A DNA stretch of 19,756 bases. Source: CAYYMD01 sp964472875 (lineage in GTDB: Bacteria > Planctomycetota > Phycisphaerae > SM23-33). The notes under the pieces were generated by a model. The model was not told where the DNA came from and did not search any database. It was given only the letters and a program-made list of their open reading frames with translations. The stretch is taken from NCBI GenBank assembly GCA_964472875.1, contig CAYYMD010000053.1, positions 1 through 19,756 on the forward strand. The letters run 5' to 3'. Positions 1-6,702 of this stretch are shown here, in pieces. The position numbers and the translations under genes were made by a program. Positions within the stretch are counted from its first letter, which is position 1. Each line of letters begins with the position of its first letter.

Positions 1-75
1 TTCGGATTTGTTTCGTAATTCGTGCATTCGTCATTGATTCGACATTCGAATTTCGACATTCGTCATTTCTTCACC
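1..75. repeat. Degenerate ATTCG simple-repeat array
   Basis: Five ATTCG pentamers start at 18, 26, 37, 44 and 58, spaced 7 to 14 bases apart. Longer words recur inside the stretch: CATTCGTCATT at 25-35 and 57-67, and CGACATTCG at 40-48 and 54-62. A second imperfect duplication, TTTAAGTTTTCA/TTTTAAGTTTTCAC, lies just after it at about 100-133. Nothing here looks coding. It resembles the low-complexity intergenic tracts I associate with planctomycete genomes, but that link is from memory and not shown by the sequence. Confidence 0.6.
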
Positions 76-136
76 AGGGCCACCGGCCTCCGGCAGCATT
101 TAAGTTTTCAGCTTTTAGTTTTAAGTTTTCACTTTC

Positions 137-288
137 CCCTCCATACTTGGACGAAACAACGCCTTTGCGCGCGCAAACCGCGCCTGGCGGGCGTATCCGC
201 AATTCGTAACCCACGGCCGGGAGAGGATATAAATTTTTTTATTTTTTTTTTCGCCAATCTCGAAATCCCCCGCGCCACTGCGCGCGCA
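137..288 (+). repeat. Dispersed ~150-bp repeat, left copy (inverted partner at 19605-19755)
   Basis: This block matches the reverse complement of 19605-19755 at roughly 89% by hand alignment, with about 16 mismatches and one 1-base indel. It begins near CTCCATACTTGG, holds a perfect palindrome TTTGCGCGCGCAAA (164-177), a conserved stretch AATTCGTAACCCACGGCCGG (202-221), an A/T-only core (about 225-250) and a second GCGCGC-centred palindrome (279-288). Similarity stops right after the second palindrome. No open frame is conserved between the copies, so it is a non-coding element. Orientation is arbitrary. Confidence 0.9.
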
Positions 289-348
289 AAACAGAGCAGG
301 CGTGATGAATTCATTCGGCGAAAATCCTTACAAAGCCAACGGCACAAA

Positions 349-489
349 ATGAACGAATATATTGTCAAAAATGCATTAATAACTTATATTAAGAAGGGAG
401 ACGTCACTTCTGCGGATGCAGAAACGCTCCGTTTACATGTTATGTTATTGTCAAATAAGATGAAATTGATAGAGGAGGTGGGGCCTTAA
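349..489 (+). CDS. Small 46-aa protein translationally coupled to the zinc-ribbon gene
   Basis: An ATG at 349 opens a 46-codon frame whose TAA (487-489) shares its last A with the ATG of the next gene (TAATG). The predicted peptide is a plausible soluble helix-rich protein (MNEYIVKNALITYIKKGD at the N-terminus, ending LSNKMKLIEEVGP), with no signal peptide or cysteines. Its codons are more AT-rich than the downstream gene. The strong AGGAGGTG at about 473-480 lies inside this frame and serves the next gene. No good Shine-Dalgarno precedes the ATG at 349, which weakens the call. The open frame extends upstream to 22, but that part runs through the repeats and is not believed. I do not recognise a family; it could be a short leader frame and not a functional protein. 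Confidence 0.45.
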   Translation: MNEYIVKNALITYIKKGDVTSADAETLRLHVMLLSNKMKLIEEVGP

Positions 490-1610
490 TGGAAAGTCGC
501 AATACCAGGTGTCCGTCGTGTGGGACGATTCTCAACATCGGCAACGCTGCCGAAGGGGCGATGGTCCGCTGCGGCAAATGCAAGCATCGCTTCCGGATAC
601 CCGAAGCCGCCAAAGATCTGGAAGATACGGTTTTGGGATGGCTCGAAGACGAAACCGACGAGACGGATGAGGAACAAATTCAGCGGGAGTTTTCCCAGAA
701 GCAAAAGCCGGCCGCGCCCGAAAAGAAACCGGCGCCTGCAAGTAAGGGCGAGATAAGTCTGGTCAATCTTAAACCTCCCCGCGCGACATTCGAATTTCCG
801 GCCCGGCGTCTTACCGAGCCCGCCTTCCGGTGCGCCCTGCCGCGAAGATGCCTGCGATGCGGGACCCGCACGCATCTTCAGGCGCACGTAATCATCTACG
901 CCCCGCAACTGGTGGACAGTTTTTCGCTCGAGGCCGAGCACTCCGCAGGCAAACTGGCCCTCGACGCCTCGCACCTGCAGAACCTGCCCTGCCGCGAAAT
1001 TCTCAAGAATCTGCCGAAGGTGCCCAATGTTCCGCAACCGGCCGACAGACCCATGCCCTACTGGATATGCGACATGTGCGGTGCGTCGGATATGATATCC
1101 GGCCAGATAGAAGTCAACGATGAAACGGGCGAAGGTTCGTGCCGGCTGATGATAAACAACATCCGGCGCGCGGCGGAATTCATGGCCGCCGCCGGCGGCG
1201 AGGGCACACCCGGATACAAGGAGCTGATAGAATATATCAACGAGACCGACGAAAAACCGTGGGACCAGATTCCGCAGGCGGTCCAGCATCGCATCGAACA
1301 GTGGTTCAGGCCCAAAGACAACGAGCGGTTCCTTGCCTACGTTCCCGACAGAAATCACGCCCGCACCGAAGACGGCATGGCGGGCTTCGTTATTTCCAAT
1401 CAGCGTTTTGTCTATCACACGGCCAGGCGGCATCGTGAGGTGACCGCGGACAAATCGCTGGAACTTGAACTGGCCATCGAAGGAGGAATGGGGAAAATAC
1501 ACATAAGCACGCCGACGTGGAGCGTGGAAAATGTAAAAGTCGACAGGGAAGGTATCCGCGGAATGAGACGGGCGTTGACTGCTGCGAATTTCTCCGCGCA
1601 CTGGGAATGA
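489..1610 (+). CDS. Zinc-ribbon (MJ0042-type) domain protein of unknown function
   Basis: The 373-aa product opens with a treble-clef zinc ribbon, CPSC (Cys8, Cys11) and CGKC (Cys28, Cys31), of the MJ0042/zinc-ribbon type, followed by an acidic then Ala/Lys/Pro-rich linker (about 45-90). The C-terminal two thirds contain CLRCG (about residue 120) and CDMCG (about 195), which could pair as a second zinc site. I do not recognise this part. No signal peptide or membrane segment is visible, so it should be cytoplasmic. The ATG overlaps the stop of the preceding small frame and has an excellent AGGAGGTG about 8 bases upstream, so the start is secure. It converges on the PSP1 gene with only 24 bp between stop codons. 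Family function is unknown; binding of nucleic acid or protein is a guess from the zinc ribbons. Confidence 0.85.
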   Translation: MESRNTRCPSCGTILNIGNAAEGAMVRCGKCKHRFRIPEAAKDLEDTVLGWLEDETDETDEEQIQREFSQKQKPAAPEKKPAPASKGEISLVNLKPPRATFEFPARRLTEPAFRCALPRRCLRCGTRTHLQAHVIIYAPQLVDSFSLEAEHSAGKLALDASHLQNLPCREILKNLPKVPNVPQPADRPMPYWICDMCGASDMISGQIEVNDETGEGSCRLMINNIRRAAEFMAAAGGEGTPGYKELIEYINETDEKPWDQIPQAVQHRIEQWFRPKDNERFLAYVPDRNHARTEDGMAGFVISNQRFVYHTARRHREVTADKSLELELAIEGGMGKIHISTPTWSVENVKVDREGIRGMRRALTAANFSAHWE

Positions 1611-1634
1611 GCCGCAGCATGACGGGGTGGCAAA

Positions 1635-2882
1635 TTATTTCTTTTTGCCGGAGCGTCCTCGGTTTTTGCGCCGTCCCTTGCGCTTGGATTTGCCGGATTT
1701 TCTGCGGCGCCTCTTGCGTGGCGACTTACCTTTGGACCGCTTCGCGTCCTTTTTACTGTCGTCGGACTTTTTCTCCCGACCGGCATTTTTGTCGCCGCCG
1801 GATTTTTCAGGCGTCGCCCGGCCGGCAGGCGAACCAGCCGAAGCCGGCAAATCAACCTGATTCAGCGAATTCGGTTCGGGCAGGTCGCGCTCGATTATGT
1901 CCTCGTTGGCGACCACAAACTGGGCCCCTCCGGGGGTTACAATTCGAACCAGCTGCGTGAGGGTCTGGGTGTCGATTACCCTGCCGACACCCTGGGCGGC
2001 CTTAACCCAGGTATTCTTGCTGGGCAGTTTTTTGCGGAGCTCCTCGTAACCGGCATCCTCGTAACGCAGGCAGCACATGAGGCGGCCGCAACGCCCGGAA
2101 ATTTTCGTCGGGTCGAGCGTGGCCTTCTGAACCTTGGCCATCCGCATGGATACGGGGCTGAGGTTCTTGAGAAACTCCCGGCAACAGCACTGCCTACCGC
2201 ATCGCTCGCAGTCGGCCAGCAGTCTTGCCTCGTCGCGGCTGCCGACCTGCCGCATTTCGATTCGCGTGTGATACTGGCGGGCGAGGCGGCGCACCAGTTT
2301 GCTGTAGTCCACGCGTTTTTCCGCCGTGAAATAAATCACTATCCGCTCGCCGCCGAGGATGTGCTCGGCGGATGTGAGTTTCATTTTCAGCCCGAGTTCC
2401 TCCGCCTGCCGCCGACAGAACGCCAGTTCGTCCCCGGCCGAGTCCGCAAGATGCCTGGCGTCGATTATGTCCTGGTGATTGGCAACGCGAAGCACCTTTC
2501 CTTTCCGATTGAACGGATAGTCGGGGCCGTTGGAATCGAGATAGCTGTCCAGATGCTCACTACTTATTTGGCCGTAGTCCGTTTCCTGCGTGACGCCGGC
2601 GAGAACCTCGCCGAGTTCTATGCCCCGCTCGGTGCGCACAACGACCTTCGTCCCGCGCGTGGGGGGTGATTCCAGATTATGGCGAAACTCCCCTACCCGC
2701 TTCATCAGGCCGTAACGGACCACAACCGTCGGCCCGCCGGTGTCCTTTTTTTTATCCGCGGGGGCGATGTTTTCCGCCCGGCCGTTGTTTTCGCCGCCTT
2801 CGGGCGGAGATTCCACCGTTTCGGCGCCCGTGGTGTCTTCCGGTTCCTGCTGCCGGTCATTTTCCGGCGGTGTTTGCAACAT
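1635..2882 (-). CDS. ricT: PSP1 / RicT (YaaT)-like protein
   Basis: The 415-aa protein contains a complete PSP1 region (about residues 50-330). The family signatures are clear: RTERGIELGEVL (about 83-94), a cysteine cluster CERCGRQCCC (Cys225-Cys234), LSPVSMRMAKVQ, then TKISGRCGRLMCCLRYE (about 259-275). In Bacillus, RicT/YaaT forms the RicA-RicF-RicT complex, which carries [4Fe-4S] clusters and aids RNase Y-dependent mRNA processing; that role is known for the family and not shown here. An acidic, Pro/Glu-rich N-terminus (1-50) and a very basic tail (about 365-415, mostly Lys, Arg, Ser, Gly) flank the core and are not part of the usual domain. The ATG has CGGAG about 5 bases upstream. A TACAAT (2902 to 2897, minus) could be its -10, though no convincing -35 is seen. 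Confidence 0.9.
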   Translation of the reverse strand: MLQTPPENDRQQEPEDTTGAETVESPPEGGENNGRAENIAPADKKKDTGGPTVVVRYGLMKRVGEFRHNLESPPTRGTKVVVRTERGIELGEVLAGVTQETDYGQISSEHLDSYLDSNGPDYPFNRKGKVLRVANHQDIIDARHLADSAGDELAFCRRQAEELGLKMKLTSAEHILGGERIVIYFTAEKRVDYSKLVRRLARQYHTRIEMRQVGSRDEARLLADCERCGRQCCCREFLKNLSPVSMRMAKVQKATLDPTKISGRCGRLMCCLRYEDAGYEELRKKLPSKNTWVKAAQGVGRVIDTQTLTQLVRIVTPGGAQFVVANEDIIERDLPEPNSLNQVDLPASAGSPAGRATPEKSGGDKNAGREKKSDDSKKDAKRSKGKSPRKRRRRKSGKSKRKGRRKNRGRSGKKK

Positions 2883-3077
2883 TATAAACTCCGAATATTG
2901 TACTTAAGGTCTTTACCAGACCGTCGTTTCACTCTTATCTAAAATCGGCGGATGTTCTACATCTTATTATGGACGGAAGCCCGCCGGGCTTCTCACAACC
3001 CACCGTACCAACTATTTTAGGATAACGACGCATTATTGGCAAGAATCACGAGCCCCCGTAAAATGCGGCGACGCTTA
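2883..3077. other. Intergenic region between PSP1 and lipoprotein genes
   Basis: These 195 bases hold no credible gene. They contain a 7-bp perfect hairpin (2975-2991) and the short upstream region of the PSP1 gene, including a TACAAT -10 candidate on the minus strand. No T-run adjoins the hairpin. Confidence 0.6.
2975..2991 (-). terminator. Hairpin downstream of lipoprotein gene (possible terminator)
   Basis: GAAGCCC (2975-2981) and GGGCTTC (2985-2991) form a perfect 7-bp stem with a 3-base loop, 87 bp past the stop of the minus-strand lipoprotein gene and upstream of the PSP1 gene. There is no U-tract on either strand, so intrinsic termination is uncertain. Confidence 0.35.
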
Positions 3078-3899
3078 TCATTCGGGTATCATTGCGGTAA
3101 CCTGCGACCAGCTTTTTATCTGCGTTACCCCCTCGCCGCTGTAATTGACGCGGCTGAGCACCAGAGACTCCAATCCGGCATCGGCGAATGCCTTAGCGGC
3201 CAGCCGGGAGGCCGAGAGACCGGTCTTCAGGCCGGGGAATTTTTCACGCAATTCATCCAGCGGACTCACCATACGGTCCTCCATAACAACACGATAATAC
3301 GTAAAATTCCACCTTGTCACTTTCTTCAGGCGCCACCGCTTACGCTCCCATGCAATGATGGGACCGTCGGGATATCCATCCGCCTTGAGCTGCTTATGCG
3401 CGGCCGGGTAATCATTCACATCCCGCCGGCTCATATAGATTATATTTGTCTTCGGGAATATTTCACTCAGCGCAGCAACCGCCTGTTTTTTCTCGGGGGC
3501 CAAGCCCCCCGGCAGCGAATCCAGGTCCACCGCCAGCACCGGCTTGTCTTTGCTCCATGCGAACAAGGGCACGTCACGGGAAACTTCCTCGCCCTCGTAA
3601 TCGCTGTGAGAAACCTCCAGTGTGTAACGTCCCGGCTCCTGAGGGGCCGGCAGTTTGACGGCGGCGTAGCCCTCGGCATCGGTATACGCCCCTTGGACCC
3701 TCGCATCCGCCGGGTGGAATCTCAACAGGGCCTCGTCGACCGGAAGGTTCAACACGAAAAAATCATTTCGGGCCAGGTGGCCTATCACAACGGTTTCGCC
3801 CCCCGCCGCAGCGAGCTGGTCCGGAACGGTCAGCGTGTAGTAACCGCCGCAGCCGCCGACCAATGCGAGGCACAATATGCCGCATATAAAAAGTCGCAT
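3078..3899 (-). CDS. Lipoprotein with possible divergent HAD-like (LNS2/APP1-type) domain
   Basis: The 273-aa product begins with a short signal sequence and a lipobox-like LVGGC, predicting lipidation at Cys17. Residues about 20-115 look like a beta-rich domain (a YTDAEGYAAVKLP stretch typical of carboxypeptidase-regulatory or Ig-like folds). The second half has an order of motifs seen in HAD-type lipin/DUF2183 phosphatases: VLAVDLDSLP (Asp125, Asp127; motif I), TNIIYMSRR (Ser157; motif II), an L-x-x-x-G-Y-P-x-G-P segment (about 171-180), then FPGLKTGLSASRLAAKAF where GDSxxD would be expected. The last motif lacks its acidic residues, so activity is doubtful. The start has GGAGAG a few bases upstream. 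It is transcribed divergently from the LOG gene. The lipoprotein call is fairly safe; the HAD link is my inference. Confidence 0.8.
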   Translation of the reverse strand: MRLFICGILCLALVGGCGGYYTLTVPDQLAAAGGETVVIGHLARNDFFVLNLPVDEALLRFHPADARVQGAYTDAEGYAAVKLPAPQEPGRYTLEVSHSDYEGEEVSRDVPLFAWSKDKPVLAVDLDSLPGGLAPEKKQAVAALSEIFPKTNIIYMSRRDVNDYPAAHKQLKADGYPDGPIIAWERKRWRLKKVTRWNFTYYRVVMEDRMVSPLDELREKFPGLKTGLSASRLAAKAFADAGLESLVLSRVNYSGEGVTQIKSWSQVTAMIPE

Positions 3900-3983
3900 A
3901 ATTCTCTCCAGTGACGCATATTAGGCATTGGGCAAGGGCATTTGTCAAACGCAGCGGACAAAATTTTCGCCAGCCGGTGGTAA

Positions 3984-4012
3984 TTGAAATCACATTCGCT
4001 GTCTGTTATCCT
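3984..4012 (+). promoter_or_regulatory. Sigma70-type promoter candidate for the LOG gene
   Basis: TTGAAA (3984-3989) and TATCCT (4007-4012) are separated by exactly 17 bases and lie about 40 bases before the chosen ATG. Both hexamers are imperfect, so this is a candidate based on spacing and position. Confidence 0.4.
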
Positions 4013-4052
4013 TCCGGTACAGTTCACCATAAGCGGTAACACAGGAGACGAC

Positions 4053-4835
4053 ATGGCCGATCAAAACTCAGCAGAGTTCATAAACGAAGACCCCTGGCGC
4101 GTATTCAGGATAATGAGCGAGTTCGTCGAGGGTTTCGAGACGATGTGCCGGGTAGGGCCGGCGGTGAGTATTTTCGGTTCCGCCCGGGCTACGCCGTCGA
4201 ACACTCATTATCGCAAAGCACAGAAACTCGCCGGCGCCCTTGTGAAGAAGGATTTGGCGATAATCACCGGCGGCGGGCCGGGAATAATGGAAGCGGCCAA
4301 CAGGGGCGCTTTCGAGGCCGGGGGTACTTCCATAGGGCTTAATATTTCATTGCCCCAAGAACAGGAATTCAACGCATACGCGGACGTCCGGCTGGACTTT
4401 CACTACTTCTTCGCGCGCCTGATGATGTTCGTCAAATACGCCTGCGCGTTCGTGTGTTTCCCCGGCGGTTTCGGCACGCTGCATGAATTTTTAAATTCAA
4501 TGACGCTGATACAAACCGGCAAGGCCGAAAAATTTCCCGTCATCCTCATCGGACGCTCATTCTGGAGCGGCCTGGAACAGTGGATGCGAAAAACACTGAC
4601 AAAAAAACCCAATCCCAAAATAGATCCCGAAGACCTCGAACTGTTTATAGTCACGGACAGTATCAGGGAAACCGTGAGTATTATAGAGCAGGCGCGTGAT
4701 GTGGAAATTCAGCGGCGCAAACAGGCCGCCAGGCCCGGCGGCAAGCGATTCACGGGTGAAGGGACGATTATGGGCCAGCTGCCCACCGCCGCCCACCTGA
4801 AAAGATCCGTCGACCGAAAACGGAAGAAAAAATAA
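4053..4835 (+). CDS. LOG-family protein (nucleoside 5'-monophosphate phosphoribohydrolase type)
   Basis: The 260-aa product has the Rossmann-type LOG signatures: SIFGSAR (39-45), TGGGPGIMEAANRGAFEAGG (about 72-91), and the nucleotide-binding PGGFGTLHE (about 137-145), which fits the PGGxGTxxE consensus. LOG enzymes cleave the N-glycosidic bond of nucleoside monophosphates, releasing ribose 5-phosphate; in plants they activate cytokinins, and bacterial members are often annotated by that activity (or as lysine decarboxylase, an old misnomer). It is longer than the ~190-aa minimal form, with an N-terminal extension and a basic C-terminus ending in RKRKKK. I chose the ATG at 4053 because AGGAG sits 5 bases upstream; an in-frame codon at 3984 would overlap the promoter. 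The real substrate cannot be read from sequence. Confidence 0.92.
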   Translation: MADQNSAEFINEDPWRVFRIMSEFVEGFETMCRVGPAVSIFGSARATPSNTHYRKAQKLAGALVKKDLAIITGGGPGIMEAANRGAFEAGGTSIGLNISLPQEQEFNAYADVRLDFHYFFARLMMFVKYACAFVCFPGGFGTLHEFLNSMTLIQTGKAEKFPVILIGRSFWSGLEQWMRKTLTKKPNPKIDPEDLELFIVTDSIRETVSIIEQARDVEIQRRKQAARPGGKRFTGEGTIMGQLPTAAHLKRSVDRKRKKK

Positions 4836-4882
4836 TTCTCTCCTGCCGCATATTATCGCAGGGAGAATCCTTTAGCATTTTT
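4836..4882 (+). terminator. Probable intrinsic terminator after the LOG gene
   Basis: TTCTC-T-CCTGC (4836-4846) pairs with GCAGGGAGAA (4858-4867), giving a 10-bp stem with a single bulged T and an 11-base loop. It begins directly after the TAA and is followed by a T-rich stretch (TCCTTTAGCATTTTT). The broken T-run makes it a moderate candidate. Confidence 0.55.
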
Positions 4883-4913
4883 ACCGTCACGTTCTTATAC
4901 TTTGTTTGTTTTG

Positions 4914-4919
4914 TATAAT
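4914..4919 (+). promoter_or_regulatory. Perfect TATAAT -10 element before the sulfatase gene
   Basis: A consensus TATAAT lies 47 bases before the chosen ATG, preceded by TG. No good -35 hexamer is seen at 16-18 bases; the best is TTCTTA at 4892-4897. Confidence 0.45.
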
Positions 4920-4966
4920 ATGTATTGAAAAATCGATTATTACGTCAAGCAACAAGGAGTCGGACC

Positions 4967-6325
4967 ATGAAAGGTGCTGCATTAAACGGAACAAGAACTC
5001 GCAGGGACGTATTAAAAGCCGCAGGCGCGGCAACCGCGGCGTGGATGCTGCCAAAAGCAGCACATGCAAAAACGGCCGACAGCCAAAATAAAAAGCCGAA
5101 TTTCGTTATTATTTTTACCGACGACCAGGGCTACCACGACCTCGGCTGCTACGGCTCGGAGAAAATTGACACGCCGAACCTGGATCGCATGGCCAAGGAA
5201 GGCGTAAAGTTTACCGATTTCTACTCGGCCGCCTCTATATGCACACCTTCGCGCGCGGCCCTGATGACCGGCTGCTACGCCAAGCGGGTCGGACTTGGGG
5301 CCGGTGTAATATTCCCCAAGCACAACCACGGCCTGAACCCCAAAGAAATCACCATCGCCGATTTGCTGAAAAAACAGGGCTACGCCACCAAGTGCATAGG
5401 CAAGTGGCACCTGGGCCATAAGAACGAATTCCTTCCCACCGCCCAGGGGTTCGATTCTTACTTCGGCATTCCCTACTCCAACGACATGCACCATGAATTT
5501 CGCGGCAAAAAGGGCGTGCCACTGATGCGCGATAACGAAGTGATAGAACAGCCGGCCAACCAGAACACACTCACGAAACGATACACCGAGGAGGCGGTAA
5601 AATTCATAAAGGAAAATCGCGACAAACCCTTCCTGTGCTACCTGCCGCACACCATGCCGCACGTTCCGCTGCACGCCTCCGAGGAATTCCGCGGCCGCAG
5701 TGACCGGGGGCTTTACGGCGATGTAATCGAGGAAATCGACTGGAGCACCGGCCAAATCATCAAGACGCTGAAGGATCTCGGCATCGATGAAAACACGCTG
5801 GTAATTTTCACCTCCGACAACGGCCCGTGGCTGAGCAAGGGCAAGAACGGCGGCAGCGCCAAGCCGCTGCGAAACGGCAAGTTCAGCACATACGAAGGCG
5901 GCTTCAGAATGCCGTGCATAATGCGCTGGGCCGGGAAGATTCCGGCCGGAAAGACCTGCCGCCAGGTCGCCTCGACGCTGGATGTGCTGCCGACGCTGGC
6001 CTCACTGGCCGGCACCGAGGCGCCGGGCGACCGCATCATCGACGGACACGATATCAGTAAACTGCTGATGTCGCCCACAACCGGCGAGAGCCCGACAGAG
6101 GCGTTCTATTATTACAGCGGTCGCGGAAAACTCGAGGCCGTCCGCTGCGGGAAATGGAAACTCCGGACGGCGAAAAACAAGCCGGAACTATACAACCTCC
6201 GGGAAGACATCGGTGAAAAACACAATCTCGCCGACGAAAATCCCGACCTGGTCGAAAAACTCCAAAACCGGATGAACGCCTTCGACAAAAAACTGAAAAA
6301 CAATAGCAGACCGGCCGGCAGGTAA
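4967..6325 (+). CDS. Tat-exported type I sulfatase
   Basis: The 452-aa protein starts with a twin-arginine signal (TRRDVLKAAG, residues 11-20; likely cleavage after AHA near 34) and continues as a standard sulfatase. Metal-binding Asp52-Asp53 sit in FTDDQG, and the formylglycine motif CTPSR begins at Cys92 (CxPSR type, needing an FGE-type maturase). GKWHLGH follows at about 145, and the distal metal site FTSDNGPW near 284. It should hydrolyse sulfate esters outside the cytoplasm; sulfated polysaccharides are the usual substrates in planctomycetes, but substrate cannot be assigned here. Length and motifs are complete. The ATG at 4967 has AAGGAG 7 bases upstream and places the Tat motif correctly; a TTG at 4925 is also in frame but has no such site. 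No maturase or partner glycosidase gene is adjacent. Confidence 0.95.
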   Translation: MKGAALNGTRTRRDVLKAAGAATAAWMLPKAAHAKTADSQNKKPNFVIIFTDDQGYHDLGCYGSEKIDTPNLDRMAKEGVKFTDFYSAASICTPSRAALMTGCYAKRVGLGAGVIFPKHNHGLNPKEITIADLLKKQGYATKCIGKWHLGHKNEFLPTAQGFDSYFGIPYSNDMHHEFRGKKGVPLMRDNEVIEQPANQNTLTKRYTEEAVKFIKENRDKPFLCYLPHTMPHVPLHASEEFRGRSDRGLYGDVIEEIDWSTGQIIKTLKDLGIDENTLVIFTSDNGPWLSKGKNGGSAKPLRNGKFSTYEGGFRMPCIMRWAGKIPAGKTCRQVASTLDVLPTLASLAGTEAPGDRIIDGHDISKLLMSPTTGESPTEAFYYYSGRGKLEAVRCGKWKLRTAKNKPELYNLREDIGEKHNLADENPDLVEKLQNRMNAFDKKLKNNSRPAGR

Positions 6326-6345
6326 AGCATAATAATGCCCGGCGT

Positions 6346-6690
6346 CTAATCGAAGTATTCATCATCCGGGTCGAAGGCGGGAACGGGTATGTTAATCACC
6401 CGCATTTTGCCCACGGCGCGGTGTCGGCAGCCGGGTTTTATCAACACGGCCGTCATGGGCCGCACCGGCACCATCTGGCCGTCCAGTTCCATGTGACCCT
6501 CGCCTTCGAGGATGATGTAGATTTCGGTGAGTTTCTTGTGATAATGGACCTTCGCCTCGCCGGCCACGTCCAGAAGATGTACCGTGGCGGTGGGGTTGTC
6601 CGGCGATACGAACGCACGCCGCGTCGTCCCGCACGAGCACTCGATGGGTTCAATCTCATCCAGACGGGTTATCATGTAATTGGCGGCCAT
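6346..6690 (-). CDS. Small cupin-fold protein
   Basis: This 114-aa protein is a single cupin_2 domain. The first cupin motif carries His49, His51 and Glu56 (HYHKKLTEIYIILEGEG), and the second carries His90 (PGCRHRAVG), the usual set for binding one metal ion. Such small cupins include isomerases, dioxygenases and sugar-binding proteins, so no reaction is assigned. A CSCG near residues 18-21 is an unusual N-terminal feature. It starts 12 bp after the stop of topA on the same strand and is probably cotranscribed with it. It converges on the sulfatase gene with 20 bp between stop codons. Confidence 0.9.
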   Translation of the reverse strand: MAANYMITRLDEIEPIECSCGTTRRAFVSPDNPTATVHLLDVAGEAKVHYHKKLTEIYIILEGEGHMELDGQMVPVRPMTAVLIKPGCRHRAVGKMRVINIPVPAFDPDDEYFD

Positions 6691-6702
6691 CGCTGCAACT
6701 CT

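Noticed and set aside
22..348. Upstream extension of the 46-codon small frame
   Set aside because: It runs through simple repeats and the dispersed element, with low-complexity translation; the ATG at 349 is the only sensible start.
486..1601. 371-aa minus-strand frame opposite the zinc-ribbon gene
   Set aside because: The plus frame has cysteine motifs, a strong Shine-Dalgarno and a coupled start; the minus frame has none.
3036..3914. 292-aa plus-strand frame opposite the lipoprotein gene
   Set aside because: The minus frame has a signal peptide and lipobox; the plus frame shows no domain and would run into the divergent promoter region.
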